From Lutraria lutraria (taxonomy: Eukaryota > Mollusca > Bivalvia > Venerida > Mactridae), in assembly GCA_964023205.1 (NCBI GenBank), contig OZ026844.1:31109326-31173325 (forward strand): 64,000 nt of DNA, read 5' to 3'. How positions within the stretch are numbered: the stretch's first letter is position 1; the number at the start of each line of letters is the position of its first letter. The notes beneath the pieces are model-generated. The model worked only from the letters and a program-made list of their open reading frames with translations, did not search any database and was not told the origin of the DNA. Below are positions 1 through 10,497 of the stretch, one piece after another. Both the position numbers and the translations under genes were made by a program.

Positions 1-357
1 AGTTAGTCGACACACTAGACAGGGAAAAACTTTCTGACCCTCATTGATATTATTTGTGTAAATAGGTATATCTTAAATTTATATACCAGTAAATCTTGTA
101 TGTATGCTTTTGGGTTTTTTTATTTCCTAACATCAACACAGTGCAACCTCTCCAAAGCAACACCCTTTTGGAGTAGCAAAATTATGTTGTTGTTGAGAGG
201 TTGTTGCTCTAGAGAGGTTAAATTAAGGGGCAAAACGTTCAGTGAGAAAAAAAACATGCTGTTGTTGAAGGGGGGTTGTTGCTCAGTAGAGGGCAACTCT
301 GGAGAGGTTTTACTCTAATAAAATTCAGTTCAGTGATAAATCAATTTAGATACATAC
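1..357. other. Left flank, intronic or 3' part of AT-hook gene
   Basis: No coding exon is recognisable. Most of it is a degenerate copy of the CAACCTCTCC MITE at about 139-317. The short plus-strand open frame that crosses it is repeat-derived. Confidence 0.5.
139..317. mobile_element. TA-flanked MITE family A (ACAGTACAACCTCTC), degenerate copy
   Basis: Begins ACAGTGCAACCTCTCC and ends GGAGAGGTTTTACT, an imperfect terminal inverted repeat. Internal GTTGTTGCTCTAGAGAGGTT blocks are shared with copies at 8277, 18422, 20003, 30680, 35647 and 50991. Confidence 0.7.
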
Positions 358-3300
358 CATATTTAAGGACAAATGTTCGTAATTCTTCGGTCGTCCTCTT
401 CTTGAAACAATAACCTGGTAAAGAATTATTTTAAACACTATTAAGTCTTACTGATATAACAAGATAATATAATTGTGCTGAACAACAACAAAATATCATT
501 CATACAGTAAAGGATGATAAAACTAAAAATGTGTCTGGAGGACGCAAATGCCCCCACTGAGAGCTAAGTCAAAAAGGGGCCATAACTCATGTGAAAATGT
601 TTGGATTTTAACGGAAATCGTTCTCGACCTGTACTATTATCATACACCTTCATGAAAAATATGAAACCAATCCATGAAATATTTCTTCAGTTATTACTTT
701 GAAACCAAAATTTGAACGGACGGACGAACATCCACACAGTCGACATGGGTAACACATTATGCCTGTCCACCATTTTGAATGGCATGGCCATAAAAAATGG
801 AGATTTATCATTGTTCATTAATTAGTCTTACCGGTAAATTATTACAACACAAATTTTCAGTTTGTTATACTGTTTGTTATGCTGTATTCAGTTGATTAAA
901 GCAGTCCTCTTAAGACACCAAACAGACAATAAGTAGGTAGATATGCAATTATTTCATTTAATTTAATTCATTTTTCTTTTTTTTTATTATTCTTAAAAGC
1001 GCCCAGAAAGGTATCAAGTAAGACAATGGATGTACCATCCCTTGGGCCTAAAGAAGTCGAGGGTCGCCTAGAAAAAATTAATATAGGTCTTGTTACAAGA
1101 AACAAACGAACGCCAAAGTACAAACCAAATAATCAACTTAAATCAATGTATCATATAGAAAAACTTCCTTCCGAACTAGGCATCCCCATAATTAACCTTT
1201 CTGATATCACAGATCAAACAACACTAGTATACACTCGTACCTTGTTAATATCAAGATAGAATCGTGCGTCATAATGTAATGCCAATTTAGGGTCTGCTTA
1301 CCTGATTTTTCCTTGGTCTACCTCTTCCCCTTTTCACAACAACGGGGGATTCCCCAGATTCAAATCCTGATTCTGAATCACGATCATTCATCTGAAATTA
1401 AAGAGAATATTACTGATGGCGAGTATAGATGCTAACAGACAGAAACAGGTAGAAAGGTAACCTGACTGAGGTTGAAGCTGAAAGGCTGAAATANNNNNNN
1501 NNNNNNNNNNNNNNNNNNNNNNNNNNNNNNNNNNNNNNNNNNNNNNNNNNNNNNNNNNNNNNNNNNNNNNNNNNNNNNNNNNNNNNNNNNNNNNNNNNNN
1601 NNNNNNNNNNNNNNNNNNNNNNNNNNNNNNNNNNNNNNNNNNNNNNNNNNNNNNNNNNNNNNNNNNNNNNNNNNNNNNNNNNNNNNNNNNNNNTACAAAA
1701 GCTGGCTCCATGTTTCTCTTGATCTTCTTACCACCTTTGGCTTCCTGAATATCAGAAAAATAAACACAATGTTGACAGGCCGACAAAAGAGTACAGTCAA
1801 ACTTGTGAACAAAGGCCACCCTCAGGAAAGACAAAATGTGCCTTTATTCGGAGGTGACTGCTAACACAAATTTGACAGTACAACAAATGTTTGTTTGTTT
1901 GTTTGTTTTTTCGTTCGTTCGTTTGTTTGTTTGTTTGTTTGTTAGTTTGAGTTTTACTTCCGTTTCTAACAGTCAGAGTCATATGAGGCAGACAGTTCAT
2001 CTAACCATCATCCCTGGGAAGATCTAGTACTGGACTCTCATCCTCCGTAAGCAGCTGCCTACTTTCCCACGTAACGAGACACGGTCGGTAGCTGTGCTCA
2101 AACCCACGACCCTCTATCAGTGAGGAGTTACAGTTGTTAGAAGTCAGCTCATGTTGAATGTGTTTAATTAAATTCATTTCTGAGAAGAACCAGTACTCGA
2201 CTCCCATCCTCCATAAGCAACTGCCTACTTTCTCACACAAAGAGACATAGGCCTGTAGCAGGGCTTGAACCCACAACCCACTATCAGTGAGAGGGTATAA
2301 AAAATGATTATAAGCAAGTACAGAAAAAAGAACACATTGATCAGCCACATATGTTTACCATCATTACAATATACTAGTTGCCTGAAGAAGTAAACTACGG
2401 AACGCGTTGCAACTTAATTTGAGTTATGTTTTCTGTTTTTACCATTATAAAGAACACATTGAGAAGGTCTTTGTGGCCTTAATTGACAAGTGGGCTTTAT
2501 TAGGACACTTTGTTATAAATAATTAAAGGTGGTTTATCAGAGGAGGTGGTGAACACAGGTTTATCTGTATCTTAAAGGGCATGCCCTACAACTGACAAAC
2601 ATTCTGTGAAAGTGTAAAAATGTGCTAGATGTATATGTAAAACAATATATAATGGATAATTGCAGGAAGAACATGGGTCATAAAATGACTAGTTTAGCTA
2701 TGAATAATAAATCACTTCCACCCAAAAATTTCCATGACTAAATGTATGTGTCACGAATACATATTTTTTATGATTTTATTTTAATTGGATGAATTTTTGG
2801 CTGAAACTTTATTTGTCGGCTTTTTTCTTTACAAGCTTCTAATTTATTATAATTTTGTTTTAATTCTAAATGCACCAAGTTGTAGGGTATGCCCCTTTAA
2901 TGGACATAAATGTCCTAGTGGTACTAGACCTGCATACTGAAACACCCACAAACTTGCACAAAACACAATGTGCAACAATATCAATCAAGTAATATTAAAA
3001 TAAAAATCCATTTTCTTTTCATAATTAAACATTTTTCAGTCATTAAGCAGTTATTTCAATTAAAACTCACATGATCTTCTGGTTTTTTGTTTTGGTCGTC
3101 CAACTTTTCTAACACCGGGTGAATTCTGAAGTGAAAATATTGATAAAAATGTAAGAAAACAACTACATATACATCATTTTCTTCCTCACCTGAGTGAAGA
3201 CTGCTAGGAGAGTCTAGCACTGACCTAGAAATCATCAAAACAGATGTTCTGAGCAACTTTCATCCTAAAAAAATGTTGTCCTACATATCATTAAGACAAA

Positions 3301-6300
3301 CATTCTGAAAATTTGATGAAGATCCAATTAAAACTATAATTGATCTCTAATTTGTTCACAATCCCAAAATGAGGGCACTGGACAGCTAAAGACAGATTCC
3401 AGACATGGACAGATCCTAATAGGTTACCTTTCTGCACTTTGTGCTCAGGTGAGCTAAAGACTTGACAGCTTGTCACAGAGGAAGAATGAATAACCAGTAT
3501 AATACAATTTATTTAACACCGTACTGTTCGGACCTATCAAATGCTTTCACCTAGTCTATCAATTGCTTGTTTTAAATGAAAAACAATCATTATAAGACTG
3601 TACTGATATATTCTGCCAGTAATTTAAGGCAGTAATTGATGAAAAAGGAAACAAACTCACAGATGAAGTCTTCATTGGGTATATACGTGGTCTGCCTCGT
3701 CCCTTTTTCACTTTTTCCTGTAAAAAAATCAGAGTTTCAGAATCATATTCATTTTACTTGAATAATTTTAATTTCTGAATTTCATCACAAATACCAAATA
3801 AAACAATGAAATCCAAATTTAAGTACGTGAATTCAGGACGCTTAAATGCAAGAAACATATCAAGCCAAATTCAGCAGAATGATATTATAAAGGACCACCA
3901 GGTCAAATGGTTTTGGTCTTTAATCATTAGCTCCCACAGCTGAGAGTTCAAATCCTATCCAGGTCCAGACAATTTCTAATGTAAGGGAGCAGTCCAGCTA
4001 GCTCATTGAAGGCTGGCGGTCCAACACTTATGTACACCTAGGGTCTTCCTCTGCAGGAAAGAAGCCAAATATCTTTGACCATTGGCGATGTTCAACCCCA
4101 GTGAAAAAGAAGGGTCCATAAATAAATATTCAAAATATCCCAGATAATTTGATGTCTGTTAGATTAAGTTTTACGCCCCTTTTCAACAGTCAGAGTCATA
4201 TGAGGCGCACAGTTCACCTAACCATCGTTCCTGGAAAGTACCAGTACTAGACTCCCATCCTCCGTAAGCAATTGCCTACTTTCTTACATAAAGAGACATG
4301 GTCGGTAGCTGGGTTTGAAACCACAACCCTCTATCAGTGAGAGGTTACAGTGATTTGATATCAGTGACCTAAACCACTCGACCACAGAGGCGGGTCTAGA
4401 TAATTTGATGACACAAGATAATAGAGAGGTAGAATACAGTTTTACCTTCTCTACCACCCTCCTCTCTGTAGATGGCAAAACAGGGTAAACACGTGGTCGT
4501 CCTCTTGATCTACCTGAGTCTTTCTGAAAAAATACAATACAATACAATTAACCATTATAATTTAGACACATTTTTGAAATACAAGGATTTATAGACCTTT
4601 CAGGGATGGCAAAATCAATTGTCCGTATTGCCCAGGTTGTCCCACAGCCTGTATGGACAAGTCCCGCAGCCTGTATGGACAAGTCCCGCAGCCTGTATGG
4701 ACAAGTCCCGCAGCCTGTATGGACAAGTCCCGCAGCCTGTATGGACAAGTGAAAATTTCCAAAATTTACTATATAACTATCATACGGACAAGTTGAGAAA
4801 TGCTTCTGGCAAAATGGACAAGTAAGTTAAAATCAGATTTTGCCTGCCCCACCTTTTTACATTTTTAGACAATTTATAGTGTCAGTTTTGTAGACAGATG
4901 TTAGACTACACTCATGTGACTTTGGTAGTGATGCCAACACATGGACTAGCTCATACCTGACTGAGATAATACAAGTGTACAGTGTATATGTTATTACTGT
5001 CCATATAGCAAACAAATGACTAAAACATGTTACAGCAGAACTCTGATTTTTTTACCTGGTCACAAGAAATTAAATTTCAGTCCCTTTTTTTCCCATTTGA
5101 TGTAAAATAACCTTGATTAACTGAAAAATGTAATCCGAATACCATTGCTAATACGAAGATATCATCACTTTCAAGAGTATAAAAAAATATCATTTCCCGA
5201 CCCACTAACCCTATTTAATGAGCATGTACCGGGAACCAGGAACAAACATTGTTATGTTTAGACCTTAGCAAATGGTACAATATATTAACTACATATAGGC
5301 ACAACATGAAAAAATTCATCAAAACAGTTCAAAGAAGAAAACAATACAAAATGATAGCATTAATTATGTACCTTTTCTGATTTTGACGAATTGGCAGCAT
5401 TTTTTCTAGGACGTCCTCTACCTAATACTTTCTGTAATGATAACATTATAGTTAATGTATATTTTATCACATCTTTTTTAAATAATGTGTTTACTAAACT
5501 ATGCCATTAACCCTTTCGCAGTCAGACACAATGCTTTATTGTACAGTGTATTGCCAGGGAATTTTTAAGAAATGCAAACTTATTTTGCCAATTTCCAAAC
5601 GAGTATATCCATCATGTAGGCAAATATGCAGATATTTGTGAAGACGGGTATACCCATCCCTTGGCAAATATGCAGAGAATTGTGCAAACAGGGATACCCG
5701 TTCCATTGGCAACGAAAGGGTTAAAACTATTTAAAATAAGAGTTGGGATCTCCTGTATCTTCTCTACCCTCCCTGAAATGACCGTAGCTGTTGAATGGGT
5801 CATAAAACAACAGATAAACAGCAAAAAAATTTCCTTTTTTTTTTTAAATCAGCCATATTACAATATACAATGAACTACAATCAACATAAAAACCTTCATA
5901 CCAATGCAGAGAAAATCTGTATCAGGCTATCTATTATTTAATTGCTTGCTTAATGAACATAAAGCAGAATTATTGTAGGAAATAAGTTTATTAATGCATT
6001 CAAGTAAGAGCTAGAAATTAAGTCATCAAAAGCAACATTTCTTACAAACAAGACACTACTGAGCTCAATAAATGCATATGCCCCTGGTGGCATGCTTGTC
6101 AAGAAATAGCCCATTTGAACAACGTCAAGGTCAAAGTGAGGTTGGTTGATATGGGTGAATTGAGACTGGTCATAGGCAACAACTGTCTAAGTAGGTATAA
6201 AAGTGTTCTAGTAAGCGGTGTTGGTGCTAGACGAAACAGACAAATCTACTTAAGTAAACCTTGTACAGACGGACAGACAGACAGGACAATCACTATGCGC

Positions 6301-9300
6301 CTCAGGGGCATAAAATTAATAAGCACAAAATTTGTAAACTATTTTTGCTACCCCTTCACTTCTGGTGTTACAATATTTGTAGTTATACCATAAGCAGTAT
6401 TATACTCATAAATAGCATAGTAAGATTACCTTCTCAGAACTGGGGACAACAGCTGGATTTTTTCGGGGGCGCCCTCTGCCTCGGCCAGGAATCTTCTGCA
6501 ATAACCAATATTAATGCAACTTGTAAAAATATGTCTATAACTAAAGATTCACAACTGATAACATTAATCATCAGAAGTCACTCAACACTACAAGAATTTA
6601 AAAGATTTCATATCTATGAATAACACTAACCTCTTTTTTTATGATTGGATGTATTCTTGGTCTGCCTCTTCCTCTACCAGGTACATGTACCGCCACTTTC
6701 TGTAAATAGAAACAAAACAGGGATGCTCATGTAAATAATGGCTGCAGTAAGAAAAAATCCTCCAAAACAGACAAGCCACAACCATTTAACAATACTGTAT
6801 GTTTTTATTGCACATTCAAACAGAAATTACTTCAGTCTTCGAATTTAGCCCAGGACCGAGGACCAAGCTTAGTCCACCAAAATGGCCTTCGGTCCAGTAA
6901 ATTTGAAAAGGTCAATGGTCCGACAGTCCCTGGGCTCGAATTTAACTTTTTCTGCCACTAGCAATTTTTTGCAAGTACACAAAATTTCAATTAGCAAAAT
7001 TTGAAATCCACAAGCAATTTTTTGCAAGTACACAAAATTTCAATTAGCAAAATTTGAAATCCACAAGCAATTTTTTCACAACACTTGTTTTTCAGAAATA
7101 TTCATGTCATAACAAAATAGGTTGTATTCTATGTACATGTAATTGTATTGAATAAGAAAATAAAGTTATTACGACGCTTTCAGTTCCACTCGCAAAACAA
7201 ATGCTAGTGGTCGTAAAATGAACCAGCAAAATTTATTTTTACTAGCATTTTGCTTTGTTTGTTAGAGTTAATTTCGAGCCCTGAGTCCAGTAAATTTTTT
7301 ATTGATAATTTTATCATATTTCTGAACAAAAATTAAATATCTTAATCACTCTAAAAAAATATGTGTTTTTTTCAGCCAAATTACCCGGTATATGAAATTT
7401 TGTGTGTACTTTTTTGGTCTACAAAAAGTTCATTTGGTCCCGTAAAGTTTGCAGCGCTTAAAAATGTCTAGTGCTTCAAAAAGTTTTTCAAGAAGACTGT
7501 TACTTTAAGAAGCACCATCAATCCTCAGCTGGTCCATTCTCCCACAATGCAGTCATTCGTAGGGTTCTCAATAACTTTGAGGCCAATAGGCCCAAAAGCT
7601 AGGCTAACAGGTCTGCAGGGGGGTCCTGGCATTTTTCCAGCATTTATTTTTGAACTTTCAGATTTCTAAGCGTCCCAAACTGGTTTCTAAGCAGCTAAAT
7701 TGTCCGGTCGCCCGGTTGTTATTGAGAACCCCGCAGCAGTGTAAATCCGTTTATTAGAAATGCTTCTTTCATATATATCATAAAGGGCTGAAAATAAAAA
7801 TAAGTTTGTTTTGAGTGCTCCTACCTTCACACGAAAATCCAATTTTTTTATTTCATTTTTTTTTACTATTGTTACGTAGTGAAAAAAATAAAATCCCTAC
7901 CTACCTACCCAGTGCTAAAATCCTGGGTCGGATCACTCCAAACAAACTTATTTTTATTGTCAGCCCAGTGATCATGCTGAATTATCTGATCATTGATTTT
8001 ATAACACATTTATTTAATCACCTGCTTTACTGGGCATTTTCTGGGCCTTCCTCTTCCTCGTTTCACGGACTCCTATAAATACAGATTGAAGGTGAAAAGT
8101 CTCAATTACTTTACTGATGGTTTTACGTAATTATTGTCCAATATCTACTCTGTCTACCTTACGGCATAAACAAATGTATGAAACAGTATCTATTAAAGTG
8201 TAATAGCAGAAATTGATTACAAATTGCTTGCAAGTATTTAATTCCTTGATATAGCATATAAGTGAGTGAGGAATTATACAGTACAACCTCTCCAGAGCAG
8301 CCCTCTCTTCAGCAACAACCTCCCTTCAACAACAGCATAATGTTTTCCCACCATACGTTTTAACTGTTAACTTAACCTCTCTAGAGCAACAACCTCTCGA
8401 CAACAACATAATTTGCTCCTCCCAAAGGGTGCTGCTATATTCATCATTTTAAATGATATAAAGTCTTCAAACCTTACACATGTATAAGGGAAAAGAAGAT
8501 GATTTACAACCAATTCTTTTAGAGTGAAATGTTATTTTTAACTTTACCAACAGCACTTAAGAATTTTAACTGTCTTGAAGACAACTAATAATACAATAAT
8601 AGTAACAATAATACAATGGTAGTACACTATGTCATTACACACCTGCCGCTTCTAAGATAAAATGCGTTTTTATTATAAGAACTCGTAAAAGTAAAGGAAA
8701 TTATTATAGCGCACCAAGGAATGCCTATTGTAACTAAAAAAATTGTAAAAACAGTTTATGATGTTATAGTGTCTCATCTAAGAATGAAAACGTGATAATT
8801 TTTCTGAATGGTCCCAACTCACTGTTGCCACAAAAATGAAAAAAAAAAATTATCTTGTTTTCAGGTCTTCATCAAAGATTCTAACTACAAACTTTCTTCA
8901 CAACATCATACCATACAGTTGTGAATCCTTGCTGTGCTACATCATTTAAATTGAATTACTTAAATGCTTTCATACAAAAATAAGGCAATTTACTTGAAAG
9001 AGATCAATTGGCAGGTGCGTGATGACATTGTGTACTACCATTGTAATAATCATTATTTTGCCACAAAGCAATTAATTACAATCTGCCCAGGGCTTTTTTC
9101 CCTTCTATAACAGAGGCTGAAATTCGGTGACTTCCCAATTGCAAAAAGGCTGTATTTTCCCAATTTAAGGCTAGAAATTCCCAAAATACAATGCTATTCA
9201 AACTCAGTAGTCTAACCTTCTCATAATTTGGCCAAATATCGCGCTTGAATTTCCCAAAATGAAAGGCTAAGGCCCCTTCCCAATTTTTGGTAAAAAGGCC

Positions 9301-10497
9301 CTGCTGCCTAACACATGCTATTATTTGATGGAAATGAGGAATTCTTACATTTAGGAAAACATCTGCTGAGTCAGGAAATATCCGAGCCAACTCTTCATTG
9401 ATTGATGGCAAGTTGGCATCATTTTCATTAGCCTGAAATGAATCATTTAATAATAAAATAATGCTGCCACTGTTTGTAAGTTGTTTATGGTTTACTGTGA
9501 ATTATAATAATTTAAAGTTTTTTTTCGAATTCTTAGTTAATACCAAAATCCTATTCTATACATGTCTTTACCAAAACCAATTAAGTGTGCTCAATTTATT
9601 GAGCATCATTCTGTCAGGTTAAAGTACATAATAATAATTTAAAGTTTTTTTTCGAATTCTTAGTTAATACCAAAATCCTATTCTATACATGTATGTCTTT
9701 ACCAAAACCAATTAAGTGTGCTCAATTTATTGAGCATCATTCTGTCAGGTTAAAGTATCAGACATTGCACCAACTAAATATTATCAAAATAATTCATGTT
9801 ACTGGAATTATTCAGACCAGGAAAAGGTTAATGTTAGTGTATATCTTTTAGAAATTTTGAAATTAAATAATGTACATGATGCAGGGCTCAAACCCGCGAC
9901 CTCCTGCTTGCAAGTCAGCTAGGTGCTCTACCGACTGAGCTATAAATCGGGCCGGTGAATATCGCAGCCAATTTGAAATACAAATACTATATTCTCTTTC
10001 CTTTTTATTCAAAGTAATTAATCGTGACAACACAGGCTGATTAGATTAACCTGGCCTTTGCTTCACCCTAGTTCTAGGATTCCAAGGCTATAGTCACACA
10101 TGGCACCAAATATAATAGGAGGAAAATAATGTACCCAATGAGGAGCTCAAACCAACAACCTCCTGCTTGCAAGTCAGATGCTCTACCAATCGGGCTGTCC
10201 GTGAATATCCCAGCCAAATTATAAATACAAATATATTATATACCATATACTGCTACAATGATCAAGTTATTCTTAATTAAGAATTGATCTAATTCTGATT
10301 GCGAATCTATGACAACGAAAAATTTCCATGTGAATGCATTTAGACTTCAGAAAGACATCAGTCACTAACTATTGCCTGTTTGGGAGACTTATTTAGTAAT
10401 GTAATATAGCATCCCTGGTAATATTTACCTTATGTTGGTGGTTGTCATCAGATTGAACATCAATCATTTCAGATTCTTCAACAGTGTCAGCCATCAT
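358..10497 (-). CDS. Multi-AT-hook chromatin protein, 3'-partial, at least ten exons
   Basis: I built this gene from minus-strand splice sites. Exons, 5' to 3': 10497-10429, 9432-9349, 8072-8022, 6699-6631, 6495-6430, 5431-5372, 4523-4446, 3717-3661, 3125-3071, a possible exon 1744-1694 cut by the gap, 1391-1302 and 414-358. The start MMADTVEESEMIDVQSDD is acidic and preceded by an in-frame TAG. Exon 2 (ANENDANLPSINEELARIFP) has no hook. Each later exon, apart from the gap exon, carries one AT-hook core: KRGRGRPRK, GRGRGRPRI, GRGRGRPRK, GRGRPRK, SRGRPRV, KGRGRPRI, VGRPK, KRGRGRPRK, RRGRPK. AT-hooks bind the minor groove of AT-rich DNA, so a nuclear chromatin role like HMGA or Drosophila D1 is likely; homology to either is not shown. 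All exons are multiples of three in phase 0 except 3125-3071 (55 nt). No stop is reached, so the gene continues left of the window. Confidence 0.8.
530..810. repeat. Dispersed repeat (GTGTCTGGAGGACGCAAATG)
   Basis: Shared with 49345-49605 in the same orientation and 27965-28200 reversed, with a fragment at 19795-19850. Carries a GACGGACGAAC run and a CATTTTGAATGG end. No coding capacity seen. Confidence 0.75.
1494..1693. other. Assembly gap of 200 N
   Basis: Exactly 200 unknown bases, probably a placeholder rather than a measured length. It truncates a possible phase-0 exon of the AT-hook gene (1744-1694, reading EAKGGKKIKRNMEPAFV) and may hide more AT-hook exons. Confidence 0.97.
1791..1881. 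mobile_element. TA-flanked MITE family B (CAGTCAAACCTGTG), short copy
   Basis: TACAGTCAAACTTGTGAAC on the left and CACAAATTTGACAGTA on the right are inverted repeats. Only about 90 bases, so an internally deleted version of the family at 17507, 18743, 34164, 50497 and 51659. Confidence 0.75.
1887..1952. repeat. TTTG/TTCG tetranucleotide microsatellite
   Basis: TTTG units interrupted by a TTCG block, between the family B MITE and the SINE copies. Confidence 0.95.
1960..2130 (-). mobile_element. SINE family 1 copy, truncated
   Basis: Body (AGTCAGAGTCATATGAGG, AGATCTAGTACTGGACTC) and part of the head. A second truncated copy follows at 2165-2300. Confidence 0.7.
2165..2300 (-). mobile_element. 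SINE family 1 copy, truncated
   Basis: AGAACCAGTACTCGACTCCC onward with the CACAACCCACTATCAGTGAG end. Nearly tandem with the preceding copy. Confidence 0.65.
2459..2570. mobile_element. MITE family B relic
   Basis: Decayed copy recognised from GGCCTTAATTGACAAGTGG and GTGAACACAGGTTTA. It abuts the TTAA element that starts at 2572. Confidence 0.5.
2572..2900. mobile_element. TTAA-flanked piggyBac-like MITE, family C
   Basis: TTAAAGGGCATGCCCTACAA at the left and TTGTAGGGTATGCCCCTTTA followed by A at the right form a long inverted repeat bounded by TTAA, the signature target of piggyBac elements. The second copy is at 25295 in opposite orientation. Confidence 0.8.
3062..3125 (-). other. Frame-breaking or alternative terminal AT-hook exon
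   Basis: This exon reads NSPGVRKVGRPKQKTRRS and has good splice sites (acceptor ending TTCAG, donor GTGAGT). At 55 nt it would shift the frame of every downstream exon. If the donor is not used, reading continues three codons and stops at TAA (complement of 3060-3062). It may therefore be the last exon of a short isoform, or an unseen exon restores the phase, or there is a sequence error. Confidence 0.45.
4160..4394 (-). mobile_element. SINE family 1 copy
   Basis: Reverse complement of 17963-18194 with both the tRNA-like head (CTCTGTGGTCGAGTGG) and the body. It lies beside an AT-hook exon, so its short open frame is not part of the gene. Confidence 0.8.
4645..4750. repeat. 22-bp minisatellite, about five units
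   Basis: Five essentially identical copies of CAGCCTGTATGGACAAGTCC plus CG, in an AT-hook intron. The unit is not a multiple of three. Confidence 0.95.
6935..7286. mobile_element. hAT-like MITE nested in another repeat
   Basis: CCTGGGCTCGAATTTAACTT at the left and AGTTAATTTCGAGCCCTGAG at the right are inverted repeats. The sequence on both sides (GTCCAGTAAATTT) belongs to one older repeat related to 23150-23440, so this element inserted into it. Confidence 0.65.
6961..7066. repeat. Exact 53-bp tandem duplication
   Basis: Two identical 53-base units beginning GCAATTTTTTGCAAGTACAC, inside the nested element at 6935-7286. Confidence 0.95.
7559..7733. mobile_element. Short TIR element (GGGTTCTCAATAAC)
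   Basis: AGGGTTCTCAATAAC at the left is inverted as GTTATTGAGAACCCC at the right, about 175 bases apart. The termini suggest a hAT-like non-autonomous element. No coding capacity. Confidence 0.7.
8277..8440. mobile_element. MITE family A copy
   Basis: Starts TACAGTACAACCTCTCC and carries the internal AGCAACAACCTCTC blocks. The right terminus is eroded. Confidence 0.7.
9504..9758. repeat. About 127-bp tandem duplication
   Basis: Two units (9504-9630, 9631-9758) that differ by a small indel (CATGTC against CATGTATGTC), in an AT-hook intron next to exon 9349-9432. Confidence 0.95.
9873..9995 (-). mobile_element. tRNA-derived SINE family 2, copy 1
   Basis: On the minus strand TATAGCTCAGTCGGTAGAGC forms a D-arm/A box and GGTCGCGGGTTTGAGCC a T-arm/B box, but no 3' acceptor strand pairs with the 5' end. 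It is a SINE head, not a working tRNA. A second copy is at 10123-10230. Confidence 0.7.
10123..10230 (-). mobile_element. tRNA-derived SINE family 2, copy 2
   Basis: Shares CCTCCTGCTTGCAAGTCAG and the AATATC(G/C)CAGCCAA flank with copy 1 but has lost part of the D-arm. Confidence 0.65.

Noticed and set aside
100..318. 72-codon frame at the left edge
   Set aside because: Lies in a family A MITE.
3190..3224. Possible 35-nt minus-strand exon reading SVLDSPSSLHS
   Set aside because: In the phase left by the preceding AT-hook exon it contains a stop, and its length would also break the next exon's frame.
4645..4750. CRISPR-like array
   Set aside because: Units are contiguous with no spacers; the host is an animal.
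6115..6623. Plus-strand frames of 92 and 120 codons
   Set aside because: They overlap an AT-hook exon on the other strand and repeat sequence with a GACGGACAGACAGACAGG run; no recognisable protein.
9885..9955. Apparent tRNA gene on the minus strand
   Set aside because: D- and T-arms pair, but there is no matching 3' acceptor strand and the same unit with the same flank recurs at 10123, so it is a SINE head.
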